Positions 1 through 8,676 of a stretch of 64,000 nucleotides of DNA are shown here, piece after piece (the stretch's first letter is position 1; every line of letters begins with the position of its first letter). Both the position numbers and the translations under genes were made by a program. Source of the stretch: Maribacter sp044594925 (GTDB lineage: Bacteria; Bacteroidota; Bacteroidia; Flavobacteriales; Flavobacteriaceae); NCBI RefSeq assembly GCF_044594925.1, contig NZ_CP138991.1:2604001-2668000 (forward strand), given 5' to 3'. The notes under the pieces are model-generated. The model was not told the origin of the DNA. It ran no database searches and saw only the letters and a program-made list of their open reading frames with translations.

Positions 1-83
1 AAGTTCTGACGGATAATTATAAAACAGTAAAAACTTTCGATGATTTTTATGAGGATCACCCTATTGGCAAACGTTCCAATTAA
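1..83 (+). CDS. C-terminal end of an unidentified protein (partial)
   Basis: An open frame enters from the left edge (codons in phase with position 3) and ends at a TAA at 81-83. The last residues read FEDD-free tail ...FYEDHPIGKRSN. The stop overlaps the stop of the convergent universal stress protein gene by a few bases, a common arrangement for true convergent genes. Too little is visible to name a family. The frame could be chance, but the 26 sense codons without a stop and the neat convergent overlap favour a real gene. Confidence 0.55.
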   Translation, partial: VLTDNYKTVKTFDDFYEDHPIGKRSN

Positions 84-979
84 TCAGAAAAGGATAGCGC
101 TTTAGCATTTTTTTGATGATGGTTGCTCATACCCAATTCTGGTATAACCAACAACGGAATACTTGTATGAAATGCCACTCTTTTGACTATAGGTTCCCGG
201 GTTAGGCGTTCCATATAACTATGTTGATAATGTAACATGGCCAAAAGGTGAATATCTAACTCTTGGGCGAATAACTCCAATGTTTTCGAGATCGAGTTAA
301 ATTCAGAGACCGTATGCACGTAATGCTCTACTTCTCCCAAATATTTCCGCAACATGCCCAAATTAAAACGTTGCAGTTCTGTTAGTGCCTTAATTTCATG
401 TTGCACGTGAACAATACGCACAACCGCCCCGAACGAAACTGCCAAATCTATTACAGGTTTCAGCTCGGATAGGGTATAGAAACGATTAAAATCGGTTGCA
501 AAAGAAATTTCAGATGGTTTTATAAATTCATAATTTTGAGGAATTGCTAAAACAGGGCAATCTTTAACCGTTTTAATTATTTTTACTGTATTACTGCCCA
601 TAAAAACTTCCTCCAAACCACTAGCACCCTTTGTTCCTACCAAAACCAAATCTATACTATACCTAGCTATTATTTCAACAATTTCATCTACTAGTAAATT
701 AAAGGAGGAAATTGTTTCAAATTGGTGCTTCTCATTGGGGTATTTCTGCGCTATCAAAGACAGCACATTTTTCAATCCCATTTCTGAACAGTTATGCGCT
801 GTATTCGCCAATAACCCGCCCTCCAAGGAAGCTGCCATAAATCTACTACTAGAAATAGCAGGTGTATACGTATTTAGTAAATAGAACGTACACTCCTCAT
901 TTTTAAAAAGTTTTAAGGCGTATTGTATCGCATTCCATGCGTTGCTTGAAAAGTCTGTTGGGATTAAAATATGCTTCAT
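80..979 (-). CDS. Universal stress protein, two tandem UspA domains
   Basis: A 299-residue protein, the length expected for two fused Usp domains (about 1-150 and 150-280). The N-terminus MKHILIPTDFSSNA is the usual first strand and loop. Around residue 115 the ATP-binding signature G-x2-G-x9-G-S is intact (GTKG ... MGSN). The second domain has lost this signature, as is frequent in tandem Usps. Cytoplasmic; family members help survival under energy or oxygen limitation. The gene stands alone on the minus strand with an FNR-like site and a perfect -7 element TAATTTTG directly upstream, so it is probably induced when oxygen is low. A second tandem Usp (19165-19986) shares the same kind of promoter through hemN. 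Confidence 0.93.
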   Translation of the reverse strand: MKHILIPTDFSSNAWNAIQYALKLFKNEECTFYLLNTYTPAISSSRFMAASLEGGLLANTAHNCSEMGLKNVLSLIAQKYPNEKHQFETISSFNLLVDEIVEIIARYSIDLVLVGTKGASGLEEVFMGSNTVKIIKTVKDCPVLAIPQNYEFIKPSEISFATDFNRFYTLSELKPVIDLAVSFGAVVRIVHVQHEIKALTELQRFNLGMLRKYLGEVEHYVHTVSEFNSISKTLELFAQELDIHLLAMLHYQHSYMERLTREPIVKRVAFHTSIPLLVIPELGMSNHHQKNAKALSFSD

Positions 980-1001
980 CTAATTGCGGAATTGTATACC
1001 G

Positions 1002-1044
1002 CAAAATTAGACCTAAGGAATCCTTGAAACTATGATAATTATCA
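1002..1044 (-). promoter_or_regulatory. FNR-type promoter of the first usp gene
   Basis: Read in the direction of transcription, the perfect palindrome TGATAATTATCA (1033-1044) is followed by the -7 element TAATTTTG (1002-1009). The dyad centre is 36.5 bp from the last base of the -7 element, the same distance as at ccoI, ccoS and hemN. This places the dyad near -41, the class II activator position known for FNR/CRP proteins. Confidence 0.75.
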
Positions 1045-1061
1045 GGTTTTGGTGAAGATAC

Positions 1062-1766
1062 TTAAAATCCGTCGACCAAATCCTGAAGTGCTTTCTGGTC
1101 TAGAATACCAATCTTTTTTCCTGATGCTTTAATGAAACCTTTCTTTTTAAACTCGCTAATAATTCGGATACAAGACTCTGTAGCTGTGCCAACCACGTTT
1201 GCTATATCCTCCCTGGATAGTGTCAACTTCAGAAAACCTGCATCATCTTCACCAAAATTATTTTTCAAATAGAGAAAAGCCTCGCCGATACGTTGTTTCA
1301 CCGTTTTTTGGGACATGTTTACGATAACATCATCGGCCTCTTTTAAATCATGTGCCATATGGCGCAGTACTTCTAAGGTAAAGTTAGGATTAGTGTGTAA
1401 CGTATTTACGATTCCTTCTTTGGGAATAAAGCAAACCTCCATATCACTGACCGCAACTGCACTGAGATTAACAGATTCCTCCGCCACTACGGACCGCTGA
1501 CCTATCACTTCCCCTTTACTGGCCAATTTTACAATCTGGTCTTTTCCGTTTTCACTGAGTTTTGATAATTTAGAAACGCCGTCCCTTACGCAATAAACCC
1601 CGTCTAGTTTTTCACCCTCCTCAAAAATGGCTTGTCCTTTCTTGATTTTTCTGCTCACCTTAGAGTCAGATACCCGCTTCAATTCTTCTTTATTCATAGC
1701 TCGTAATGAATTGAATTGGCGAACTATGCAATTTTCACAGCGGGTTTCCATTTCTTCATGTTCCAT
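1062..1766 (-). CDS. Crp/Fnr family regulator with FNR-like cysteines
   Basis: A 234-residue regulator: cyclic-nucleotide-type beta-roll (about 25-140), dimer helix, then winged helix-turn-helix (about 155-230). C10-x2-C13 at the N-terminus and C112 align with E. coli FNR C20, C23 and C122; the 99-residue distance from C13 to C112 is the same as from C23 to C122. The third cluster ligand of FNR (C29) is Asn19 here. The recognition helix keeps the FNR Glu209 and Arg213 equivalents (E197, R201), which fits recognition of TGA half-sites. It may therefore be the oxygen or redox sensor acting on the TGAY-N4-RTCA sites in this window. Fe-S binding is inference; with three aligned cysteines it could also be a thiol sensor. 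A -7-like TATTTTTA lies upstream at 1794-1801. Confidence 0.93.
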   Translation of the reverse strand: MEHEEMETRCENCIVRQFNSLRAMNKEELKRVSDSKVSRKIKKGQAIFEEGEKLDGVYCVRDGVSKLSKLSENGKDQIVKLASKGEVIGQRSVVAEESVNLSAVAVSDMEVCFIPKEGIVNTLHTNPNFTLEVLRHMAHDLKEADDVIVNMSQKTVKQRIGEAFLYLKNNFGEDDAGFLKLTLSREDIANVVGTATESCIRIISEFKKKGFIKASGKKIGILDQKALQDLVDGF

Positions 1767-1818
1767 AACTACTATTTTTTTTACCTGACCTAGTAAAAAT
1801 ACAAGTTAGCAAAAAACT

Positions 1819-1842
1819 AAAACCTTTAAAATTAAAGGTTCT
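1819..1842 (-). terminator. Rho-independent terminator after the second Crp/Fnr gene
   Basis: AACCTTTAA (1821-1829) pairs with TTAAAGGTT (1832-1840). On the minus strand the stem is followed by an interrupted T tract. It lies just after the stop of the gene at 1855-2535. Confidence 0.6.
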
Positions 1843-1854
1843 CGTTTTTTTGTT

Positions 1855-2535
1855 TCACAAAAATTTACGGAGTTGATTTTCAGAGATAATTGTAATCTTA
1901 CCTTTCTCTAAAGCCACCAAATGTGCTGTCTTAAAACGGGTTAACAAGGTTATAATATACTCGCTAGATGTTCCCAAAATATTAGCCATATCCTCACGTT
2001 TTAGGGTAATTCTAAGACTGCCATCGCTATGTAATCCAAACTTACTTTTCATGTAAAGTAAAAGCCCTGCTAAACGTTTTGGTATGCTCTGGCGATTTTC
2101 ATATAATTTCATTTTAAACTCCTGGTCTTCTAAATCAGTCAGGAAGCCTTTTAATACGTCCATACAAAAACTATTATTTTTTTCCAGATTATTAAGGAGC
2201 GTACTTTTATCCACACAACAAAGGGTAGTATCGCTAATTGCGGTAGCAGTTACCAAAGCTCCTTTTTTTGTTATTATAGAACGGCGTCCCATGAGGTCTC
2301 CTTTTCCTAGTAATCTCGTAATATGTTCTTTGCCTTTATCATCGACAACAGAAAACTTACAAGCACCCTCATTAATGAAAAATAATTTTTGAAGTTGTTC
2401 ATTTTCAACAAAAACTACAGACCCTTTCCTTATTTGGCACATCTTACTGTTAGTATTCAGTTTTTCTTTTTCTTTTACGGAAAGACTGTTCAAGAAATTC
2501 AACTGCTTTGCCTTACTAAGATTACAAGCTATCAT
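1855..2535 (-). CDS. Crp/Fnr family regulator, diverged paralogue
   Basis: A 226-residue protein with the same architecture as its neighbour at 1062-1766: beta-roll, dimer helix and a C-terminal winged helix (about 175-225). It lacks the N-terminal CxxC and has only a single C4; C106 aligns with FNR C122. In the recognition helix Glu192 is kept, but the position of FNR Arg213 is Thr196, so it probably reads a different DNA sequence or acts as a modulator. It is divergent from ccoI, with the FNR-like dyad at 2589-2600 between them; that site could also affect this gene. Signal unknown. Confidence 0.92.
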   Translation of the reverse strand: MIACNLSKAKQLNFLNSLSVKEKEKLNTNSKMCQIRKGSVVFVENEQLQKLFFINEGACKFSVVDDKGKEHITRLLGKGDLMGRRSIITKKGALVTATAISDTTLCCVDKSTLLNNLEKNNSFCMDVLKGFLTDLEDQEFKMKLYENRQSIPKRLAGLLLYMKSKFGLHSDGSLRITLKREDMANILGTSSEYIITLLTRFKTAHLVALEKGKITIISENQLRKFL

Positions 2536-2588
2536 GAGTGTCCAATTAAATTCTCCACAAAACTAATCTAGACTACCATCTTAAAACC

Positions 2589-2631
2589 TGACAAATATCA
2601 TGTTTTAAAATCCACACTATCAAGAACTTTG
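2589..2631 (+). promoter_or_regulatory. FNR-type promoter of ccoI
   Basis: The dyad TGACAAATATCA (2589-2600), flanked upstream by AAAACC as at the usp1 and ccoS sites, precedes GAACTTTG (2624-2631), one mismatch from TAnnTTTG. Dyad centre to the end of the -7 element is again 36.5 bp. The start codon is 23 bp downstream of the -7 element. Confidence 0.72.
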
Positions 2632-2653
2632 CCTTAGGTATAAGCAAAGTATT

Positions 2654-5050
2654 ATGGATAAACAAAGTTGTTATCATTGCGGTGACGATTGTGAACAGGT
2701 TTTAGTAACGTATGATGAAAAGAATTTTTGTTGCACGGGATGCAAGACGGTATACGAGATTTTTGCTACAAACGATTTGTCCTATTATTACGATTTACAA
2801 GAAAGTGCTGGAGCCACTCCTACCGAAATTGAAGGAAAATATGATTTTCTCGACACTTCTGCTATTGTTGAAAAATTAACCGACTTTAGTGATGATGATT
2901 TGCAAATTGTGAATCTCTACATACCTCATATTCATTGTAGCTCCTGCATTTGGGTCTTAGAAAATCTAAATAAGCTGAATACTTTCATTAGCAGCTCGCA
3001 AGTAGATTTCCCAAAAAAAACGGTACGTATCAATTATAATCCCAGCAAAATTTCTTTAAAAGAAGTGGTACTATTATTAGCAAAAATAGGCTATGAACCA
3101 AATATTTCTTTAGATGATTTTGATAATAAGAAGAAAGTAACAGACCGTAGTCTTACTTATAAGCTAGGCGTAGCCGGCTTCGCTTTTGGCAATGTAATGT
3201 TCCTATCCTTCCCAGATTATTTTGATTTGTCCACGAGCCACTCGGCCGGTGGTGAATTTTGGCTCAACCAATATGAAGTTTTATTTCGTTGGTTAATGTT
3301 TGCATTTTCATTACCCGTAGTATGCTATGCTGGTAAAGATTACTTCATAGTTTCATATAAAGGACTTCGCTCGGGTATGTTAAATATAGATGTTCCTATT
3401 GCTCTAGGTATTTTAGTACTCTTTCTACGCAGTACTTTTGAAATCATATTTAATTTAGGAAGCGGTTTTTTTGATTCCCTTACCGGATTGGTTTTCTTTC
3501 TATTATTAGGCAAGTTTTTTCAGCAAAAAACCTACTCCTTTTTATCCTTTGAGCGCGACTATAAATCATACTTCCCCATAGCCGTTACAAAAGTAACCCC
3601 TTCAAATAAGGAAGAAACCACCCAAGTACATGATATTAAACCAGGGGATAGAATATTGATAAGGAATGAAGAATTAATTCCCACGGATGGTGTATTGATT
3701 AATGGGAATGCGATGATAGACTATAGTTTTGTAACCGGAGAATCGGAACCGCAACGAAAGCAATCAGGAGACAAACTTTTTGCAGGCGGAAAACAGGTAA
3801 ATGGTGCAATTGAGATGGAAGCCCTAAAATCTGTCTCCCAAAGTTACCTGACACAGTTATGGAGCAATGCCATTTTTAAAACCGACAAATCGAGTAGGTT
3901 TCAAACGTTGACGGACAGTATTGGAAAAAGATTTACGATTACCGTCCTTTCCATTGCCATATCAGCATCGGCATTTTGGCTTTTTTATGAACCTGAAAAG
4001 GTAATGGATGTCTTTACTGCCGTACTCATCATAGCGTGCCCTTGCGCTATTGCTTTGGCAGCACCATTTACCCTTGGTAATATGCTTCGGATTTTTGGTC
4101 GAAAAAAATTCTATCTAAAGAATACCTTAACTATTGAATTGCTCGCCCAAATAGATACCGCCATTTTTGATAAAACCGGTACCATAACTACAACAAAAAC
4201 AAGTACGGCAACCTATGAAGGAATGCCCTTAACACTTGAGGAGGAGTCGCTTCTAAAGAACACCCTGCGTGCATCCAACCATCCCTTAAGTAGAACATTA
4301 TATGATTTACTGGCGGCACAGGATATTTTTCCATTGGACGAGTACGATGAATATTTGGGCAAAGGTTTAACGGCAAGTAAAGGAGAGAATCACATCAAAG
4401 TAGGTTCTGCCGATTTTGTGGGTAACTCTAATGCTGAAGAAGTGCTAGACACCACAGTTCATATTGCCAATAACAATCATTACAGAGGAAAGTACACCTT
4501 TCACAATCAATATCGGGAAGGCATATCCGAATCATTTAAAACCATGTCCCAAACCTTAGACTTGGCAATTCTTTCTGGAGATAATGAAGGAGAGAAATCC
4601 AGGTTAGAAACGCTACTTCCTACATTGACGCCCCTCTATTTTAATCAAAAACCAAAGGACAAACTAAGCTTTATAAAATCGCTCCAAGAACAAGGCAAAA
4701 AGGTATTAATGGTGGGTGATGGACTTAATGATGCCGGAGCTTTAGCGCAGGCCCATGTGGGTATTGCCATTTCCGAAAACACAAATGTTTTTTCACCGGC
4801 CTGTGACGGTATTATGGATGCCTTGAAATTTAAAGAATTGTACCATTATATACTGGCATCCAAAAAGGCCATAAAAATTATAAAACTTAGTTTTTTACTG
4901 TCCTTACTATATAATATTATCGGGTTATATTTTGCCATAACCGGGCAATTACAGCCTGTAATCGCGGCAATTTTAATGCCCCTAAGTTCAATTAGCGTCG
5001 TGGTTTTCACTACGGTAATGACCAATCTTTTAGGAAGAAAATTAAAATAA
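2654..5050 (+). CDS. ccoI: Copper-transporting P1B-type ATPase for cbb3 oxidase assembly
   Basis: A 798-residue inner-membrane ATPase that exports Cu from the cytoplasm for insertion into the CcoN haem-copper centre. In order: a Cys-rich N-terminal metal-binding region (CYHCGDDC, CCTGC; residues 6-32), an HMA-like domain with CSSC near residue 97, transmembrane helices, the actuator domain (TGES), the metal-pathway motif C462-P-C464, the phosphorylation site D506-KTGT, the hinge GDGLND near 693, and two final helices. This is the FixI/CcoI type. It opens the cco gene block, is separated from ccoS by 71 bp, and has its own FNR-like promoter. Confidence 0.95.
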   Translation: MDKQSCYHCGDDCEQVLVTYDEKNFCCTGCKTVYEIFATNDLSYYYDLQESAGATPTEIEGKYDFLDTSAIVEKLTDFSDDDLQIVNLYIPHIHCSSCIWVLENLNKLNTFISSSQVDFPKKTVRINYNPSKISLKEVVLLLAKIGYEPNISLDDFDNKKKVTDRSLTYKLGVAGFAFGNVMFLSFPDYFDLSTSHSAGGEFWLNQYEVLFRWLMFAFSLPVVCYAGKDYFIVSYKGLRSGMLNIDVPIALGILVLFLRSTFEIIFNLGSGFFDSLTGLVFFLLLGKFFQQKTYSFLSFERDYKSYFPIAVTKVTPSNKEETTQVHDIKPGDRILIRNEELIPTDGVLINGNAMIDYSFVTGESEPQRKQSGDKLFAGGKQVNGAIEMEALKSVSQSYLTQLWSNAIFKTDKSSRFQTLTDSIGKRFTITVLSIAISASAFWLFYEPEKVMDVFTAVLIIACPCAIALAAPFTLGNMLRIFGRKKFYLKNTLTIELLAQIDTAIFDKTGTITTTKTSTATYEGMPLTLEEESLLKNTLRASNHPLSRTLYDLLAAQDIFPLDEYDEYLGKGLTASKGENHIKVGSADFVGNSNAEEVLDTTVHIANNNHYRGKYTFHNQYREGISESFKTMSQTLDLAILSGDNEGEKSRLETLLPTLTPLYFNQKPKDKLSFIKSLQEQGKKVLMVGDGLNDAGALAQAHVGIAISENTNVFSPACDGIMDALKFKELYHYILASKKAIKIIKLSFLLSLLYNIIGLYFAITGQLQPVIAAILMPLSSISVVVFTTVMTNLLGRKLK

Positions 5051-5059
5051 TTCAAAACC

Positions 5060-5102
5060 TGATAAATGTCATATTTATTAAAGGAGAGTCGATTTAATTT
5101 TA
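5060..5102 (+). promoter_or_regulatory. FNR-type promoter of the ccoS-ccoNO operon
   Basis: The dyad TGATAAATGTCA (5060-5071), preceded by AAAACC, is followed by TAATTTTA (5095-5102), one mismatch from TAnnTTTG. The spacing is 36.5 bp, identical to the three other sites in the window. It lies in the 71-bp gap between ccoI and ccoS, giving the oxidase genes a promoter separate from the ATPase. Confidence 0.72.
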
Positions 5103-5121
5103 CATCAGAATTCAGGTAGGT

Positions 5122-5325
5122 ATGAGTGTAATTTATGTGTTATTAGCAATCAGCATTAGTGTAGCTGTGCTTTTTTTTATTGCTTTTATTCTTTCCGTAA
5201 AAAGCGGTCAATATGATGACGCTTATACTCCATCAGTACGCATCCTGTTTGAAGATGAACTAGTAAAATCTCAGATTGGCGAACAATTACCAAATATTGA
5301 TATTAAAACAGAACCAAATAACTAA
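5122..5325 (+). CDS. ccoS: cbb3 oxidase maturation protein CcoS
   Basis: A 67-residue protein with one N-terminal transmembrane helix (about 3-26) and a short acidic tail containing the FEDE segment. CcoS proteins are small membrane factors needed for cofactor insertion into CcoN. The gene sits between ccoI and ccoNO, six bases before the latter, the standard position in Bacteroidota cco clusters. The name rests on size, topology and context. Confidence 0.88.
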   Translation: MSVIYVLLAISISVAVLFFIAFILSVKSGQYDDAYTPSVRILFEDELVKSQIGEQLPNIDIKTEPNN

Positions 5326-5331
5326 TCAACT

Positions 5332-7533
5332 ATGGAAGTACAACAGTTTTATTACGATAACAAAATCGTAAAAAAGTTCATCTATGCTACAATGCTCTGG
5401 GGTATTGTAGGAATGTCCGTCGGTCTGTTACTGGCGTTTATGTTTATGTTCCCCAACATTACCGATGGTATATCGTGGTTAAGTTTTGGACGCCTTAGAC
5501 CTTTACACACCAACGCCGTCATCTTTGCATTTGTGGGGAACGCCATTTTTGCTGGGGTATACTACTCCACCCAGCGTTTATTAAAAGCTAGAATGTTCAG
5601 TGACTTTCTAAGTAACTTCAATTTTTGGGGATGGCAACTAATTATTGTTGCTGCCGCAATAACTCTTCCTTTGGGCTACACCACCTCTAAGGAATATGCA
5701 GAGCTAGAATGGCCTATTGACATTGCTATCGCCTTAGTATGGGTAGCCTTTGGGGTTAACCTCATAGGTACAATGATCAAGAGAAGACAGCGTCATTTGT
5801 ATGTCGCCATTTGGTTCTATCTAGCCACTTTCGTAACGGTTGCCGTACTACATATTTTTAATAGTCTAGAGCTTCCCGTTAGTGCATTAAAGAGTTACTC
5901 GGTATATGCCGGTGTTCAAGATGCATTGGTACAATGGTGGTACGGACATAATGCCGTTGCGTTCTTTCTTACAACACCATTCTTAGGTTTAATGTACTAT
6001 TTTGTTCCTAAAGCCGCCAACAGACCGGTATACTCTTACAAATTATCCATTGTTCACTTCTGGTCGTTAATATTTATTTACATATGGGCAGGACCGCATC
6101 ATTTGTTATATTCCTCCTTACCGGATTGGGCACAGAATTTAGGAGTTGCTTTTTCTATTATGCTAATTGCACCTTCTTGGGGTGGTATGATAAATGGTCT
6201 GCTAACATTAAGAGGGGCTTGGGATAAGGTACGTACAGACCCTACCCTAAAATTTATGGTAGTGGCCATTACAGGATATGGCATGGCAACTTTTGAAGGG
6301 CCTATGTTATCCCTAAAGAACGTGAACGCTATTGCCCATTTCAGTGATTGGATTATTGCACATGTACACGTTGGAGCATTAGCTTGGAACGGTTTCATGA
6401 CATTTGGAATGATTTATTGGCTAGTCCCTAAAATGTTCAAAACAAAACTTGCCTCAACTGGCTTGGCAAATTTCCACTTTTGGATAGGCACACTTGGTAT
6501 TATTCTTTATGCGCTTCCCATGTATGTAGCTGGGTTTACACAGGCCTTAATGTGGAAGGATTTTAATCCCGATGGCACTTTAGTCTATGGTAACTTCTTA
6601 GAGACCGTAAATGAAATTATGCCTATGTACTGGATGCGTGCTATAGGAGGTAGTATGTACATCGTCGGTGCATTAGTTATGGTGTATAATATTGTGATTA
6701 CCATTAGATCTGGAAAAACAGTTGAGGACGAGTTGGCAGAAGCTGCTCCTTTAACTAGGGTATCTAAAAGAAGAACAGCCGGCGAAACATTCCACACTTG
6801 GTTAGAACGTAAACCAATTCAGCTAACAATTTTAGCTACCGTGGCCATTCTTATAGGAGGTGTCATTCAAATAGTCCCTACGATTTTGGTGAAATCGAAC
6901 ATTCCGACCATCACCAGTGTAACGCCCTACACCCCATTAGAGCTAGAAGGCAGAGACCTATATATTAGGGAAGGTTGTGTGGGTTGCCACTCACAAATGG
7001 TACGCCCCTTCCGTAGTGAAGTTGAGCGTTACGGAGAATATGCAAAGGCAGGAGAATTTGTTTATGACCATCCTTTCTTATGGGGAAGTAAGCGTACTGG
7101 GCCAGATTTGCTAAGGGTTGGAGGTAAATATTCGGACAACTGGCATTTGAATCATATGTACGACCCCCAAAGCACCTCATCGGGCTCCATAATGCCTTCT
7201 TATTCTTGGTTAATACGCAATGAGCACGATCGTAGTGATGTACAAGCAAAAATGGAAGCAATGGTCTCCCTAGGTGTACCTTACACAGATGAAGATATTG
7301 CCAATGCACAACAGCAAATGAATGCTCAAGCCATTCAAATTGAAAAGAACTTGTATACCGATCCTGATTTTGCCAAGAGCTATGAAGCGGATAAAAAATC
7401 GGCCTCTGAAAGTGGGGAACCTTTCATAGAAATGAGGGATAGAGAAATCATAGCTATGATAGCCTATTTACAACGCTTAGGAACTGATATTAAAATTAAA
7501 GAAACCAACGAGTTACTCTCAGAAAATAAATAA
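5332..7533 (+). CDS. ccoNO: cbb3 cytochrome c oxidase, fused subunits I and II (CcoN-CcoO)
   Basis: A 733-residue inner-membrane protein. Residues about 1-480 are the CcoN haem-copper catalytic subunit, with some 12 helices and conserved histidines (for example WWYGHNAV, GPHHLLY, HVHVGAL). A linker and one helix near 500-520 lead to CcoO, a monohaem cytochrome c domain with C549-VG-C552-H553 and the downstream methionine in IMPSYSW. In proteobacteria these are two genes; the fusion is known from Bacteroidota. The complex reduces oxygen with high affinity. The next gene starts four bases downstream. Confidence 0.95.
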   Translation: MEVQQFYYDNKIVKKFIYATMLWGIVGMSVGLLLAFMFMFPNITDGISWLSFGRLRPLHTNAVIFAFVGNAIFAGVYYSTQRLLKARMFSDFLSNFNFWGWQLIIVAAAITLPLGYTTSKEYAELEWPIDIAIALVWVAFGVNLIGTMIKRRQRHLYVAIWFYLATFVTVAVLHIFNSLELPVSALKSYSVYAGVQDALVQWWYGHNAVAFFLTTPFLGLMYYFVPKAANRPVYSYKLSIVHFWSLIFIYIWAGPHHLLYSSLPDWAQNLGVAFSIMLIAPSWGGMINGLLTLRGAWDKVRTDPTLKFMVVAITGYGMATFEGPMLSLKNVNAIAHFSDWIIAHVHVGALAWNGFMTFGMIYWLVPKMFKTKLASTGLANFHFWIGTLGIILYALPMYVAGFTQALMWKDFNPDGTLVYGNFLETVNEIMPMYWMRAIGGSMYIVGALVMVYNIVITIRSGKTVEDELAEAAPLTRVSKRRTAGETFHTWLERKPIQLTILATVAILIGGVIQIVPTILVKSNIPTITSVTPYTPLELEGRDLYIREGCVGCHSQMVRPFRSEVERYGEYAKAGEFVYDHPFLWGSKRTGPDLLRVGGKYSDNWHLNHMYDPQSTSSGSIMPSYSWLIRNEHDRSDVQAKMEAMVSLGVPYTDEDIANAQQQMNAQAIQIEKNLYTDPDFAKSYEADKKSASESGEPFIEMRDREIIAMIAYLQRLGTDIKIKETNELLSENK

Positions 7534-7537
7534 AATT

Positions 7538-7729
7538 ATGCTAAAATTCGTAAAAGGATACATGGAAAGTATAGATGGGATAGCAACCTACCCCATGTTA
7601 TCATTATTAATTTTCTTCATCTTTTTTGTTGTGCTTTTCGCATGGGTGTTTACCGCATCAAAAGCCTACATAAAAGAAATGAGTGAAATTCCTTTAGAGA
7701 ATAACAACCAACAAAACGTAGAATTATGA
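7538..7729 (+). CDS. CcoQ-like small membrane subunit
   Basis: A 63-residue protein with one transmembrane helix (about 20-43) and a charged C-terminal tail. Its position between ccoNO and ccoP, four bases after the first and overlapping the second by four bases (ATGA), is that of CcoQ/FixQ, a small subunit that stabilises the oxidase. Sequence conservation in this family is weak, so the call is mainly positional. Confidence 0.8.
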   Translation: MLKFVKGYMESIDGIATYPMLSLLIFFIFFVVLFAWVFTASKAYIKEMSEIPLENNNQQNVEL

Positions 7730-8607
7730 AAAATATAGCTCCCTGGTGGATTAGAATTCCACTACTCTTCTTTACCATTTTTGCATTGATGGAGTATTTT
7801 ATAGATTCTGGCGAACAGCCTGCATTCATTGCTTTCCCAATGGCAGGCGCATTTCTTCTTTTCATATTAATACTATTGATTGCCATAGAACTTATTCTAG
7901 CGGCGATAGAAAATGTCATGTTCCAAACTCTAACAGACAAAGGCAAGGAAAGATATCTGGCTTCCGCTTCAAAAAGATGGGAATGGACTTGGGGCAAAAA
8001 GACCTACAAGAAGTTGTTAGGTTCAAAGCCTATTGAAGCAGAAGGCGAAATAATTCTTGACCATAACTATGATGGCATACGAGAGTTAGACAATAAACTA
8101 CCGCCTTGGTGGGTGTATATGTTTTATGCCACCATCATATTTGGAGTTATTTACTTGGCCCGTTTTCATGTATTCAACGATTACGACCAAGATTTAGAAT
8201 ACGAGCAGGAAATTGCCGCAGCACAATTAGAGATTGAAGAATATAAAAGAACCGCCAAAGATTTAGTCGACGTTAATACCGTTGAACTCTTAACGGATGC
8301 TTCCGATATAAATGCCGGAAAGACCATATTTGAAAGCAACTGTGTTGCCTGCCATATGGCTGATGGTGGTGGAGGTATTGGTCCAAATCTAACGGACCAG
8401 AACTGGATTTTAGGTGGTGGCATCAAAAATGTATTCAACACCATATCCGAGGGAGGTAGAGACGGTAAAGGCATGGTAGCTTGGAAACAAATTTTAAAAC
8501 CGGCTGAAATGGCACAGGTCTCAAGTTATATTCTGACGGAAATCAACGGAACCACTCCTGCCAATCCTAAAGCTCCAGAAGGAGATATTTGGGTAGAAAC
8601 TCCCTAA
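7726..8607 (+). CDS. ccoP: cbb3 oxidase subunit III (CcoP), single-haem form
   Basis: A 293-residue subunit. Two N-terminal helices (about 8-25 and 33-60) precede the usual CcoP anchor helix (about 127-145) and one periplasmic cytochrome c domain with C206-VA-C209-H210 and the GIGPNL loop. Canonical proteobacterial CcoP carries two haem c groups; only one CxxCH is present here. The subunit passes electrons from soluble cytochrome c to CcoO. The extra N-terminal helices are a Bacteroidota trait as far as I know. Confidence 0.93.
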   Translation: MKNIAPWWIRIPLLFFTIFALMEYFIDSGEQPAFIAFPMAGAFLLFILILLIAIELILAAIENVMFQTLTDKGKERYLASASKRWEWTWGKKTYKKLLGSKPIEAEGEIILDHNYDGIRELDNKLPPWWVYMFYATIIFGVIYLARFHVFNDYDQDLEYEQEIAAAQLEIEEYKRTAKDLVDVNTVELLTDASDINAGKTIFESNCVACHMADGGGGIGPNLTDQNWILGGGIKNVFNTISEGGRDGKGMVAWKQILKPAEMAQVSSYILTEINGTTPANPKAPEGDIWVETP

Positions 8608-8676
8608 TCTTCTTAGAAGCAAGGACCTTAGTAAATTTTAAGAGGGCAACAAAAAGAAGTTAACAAGCATTGAATA

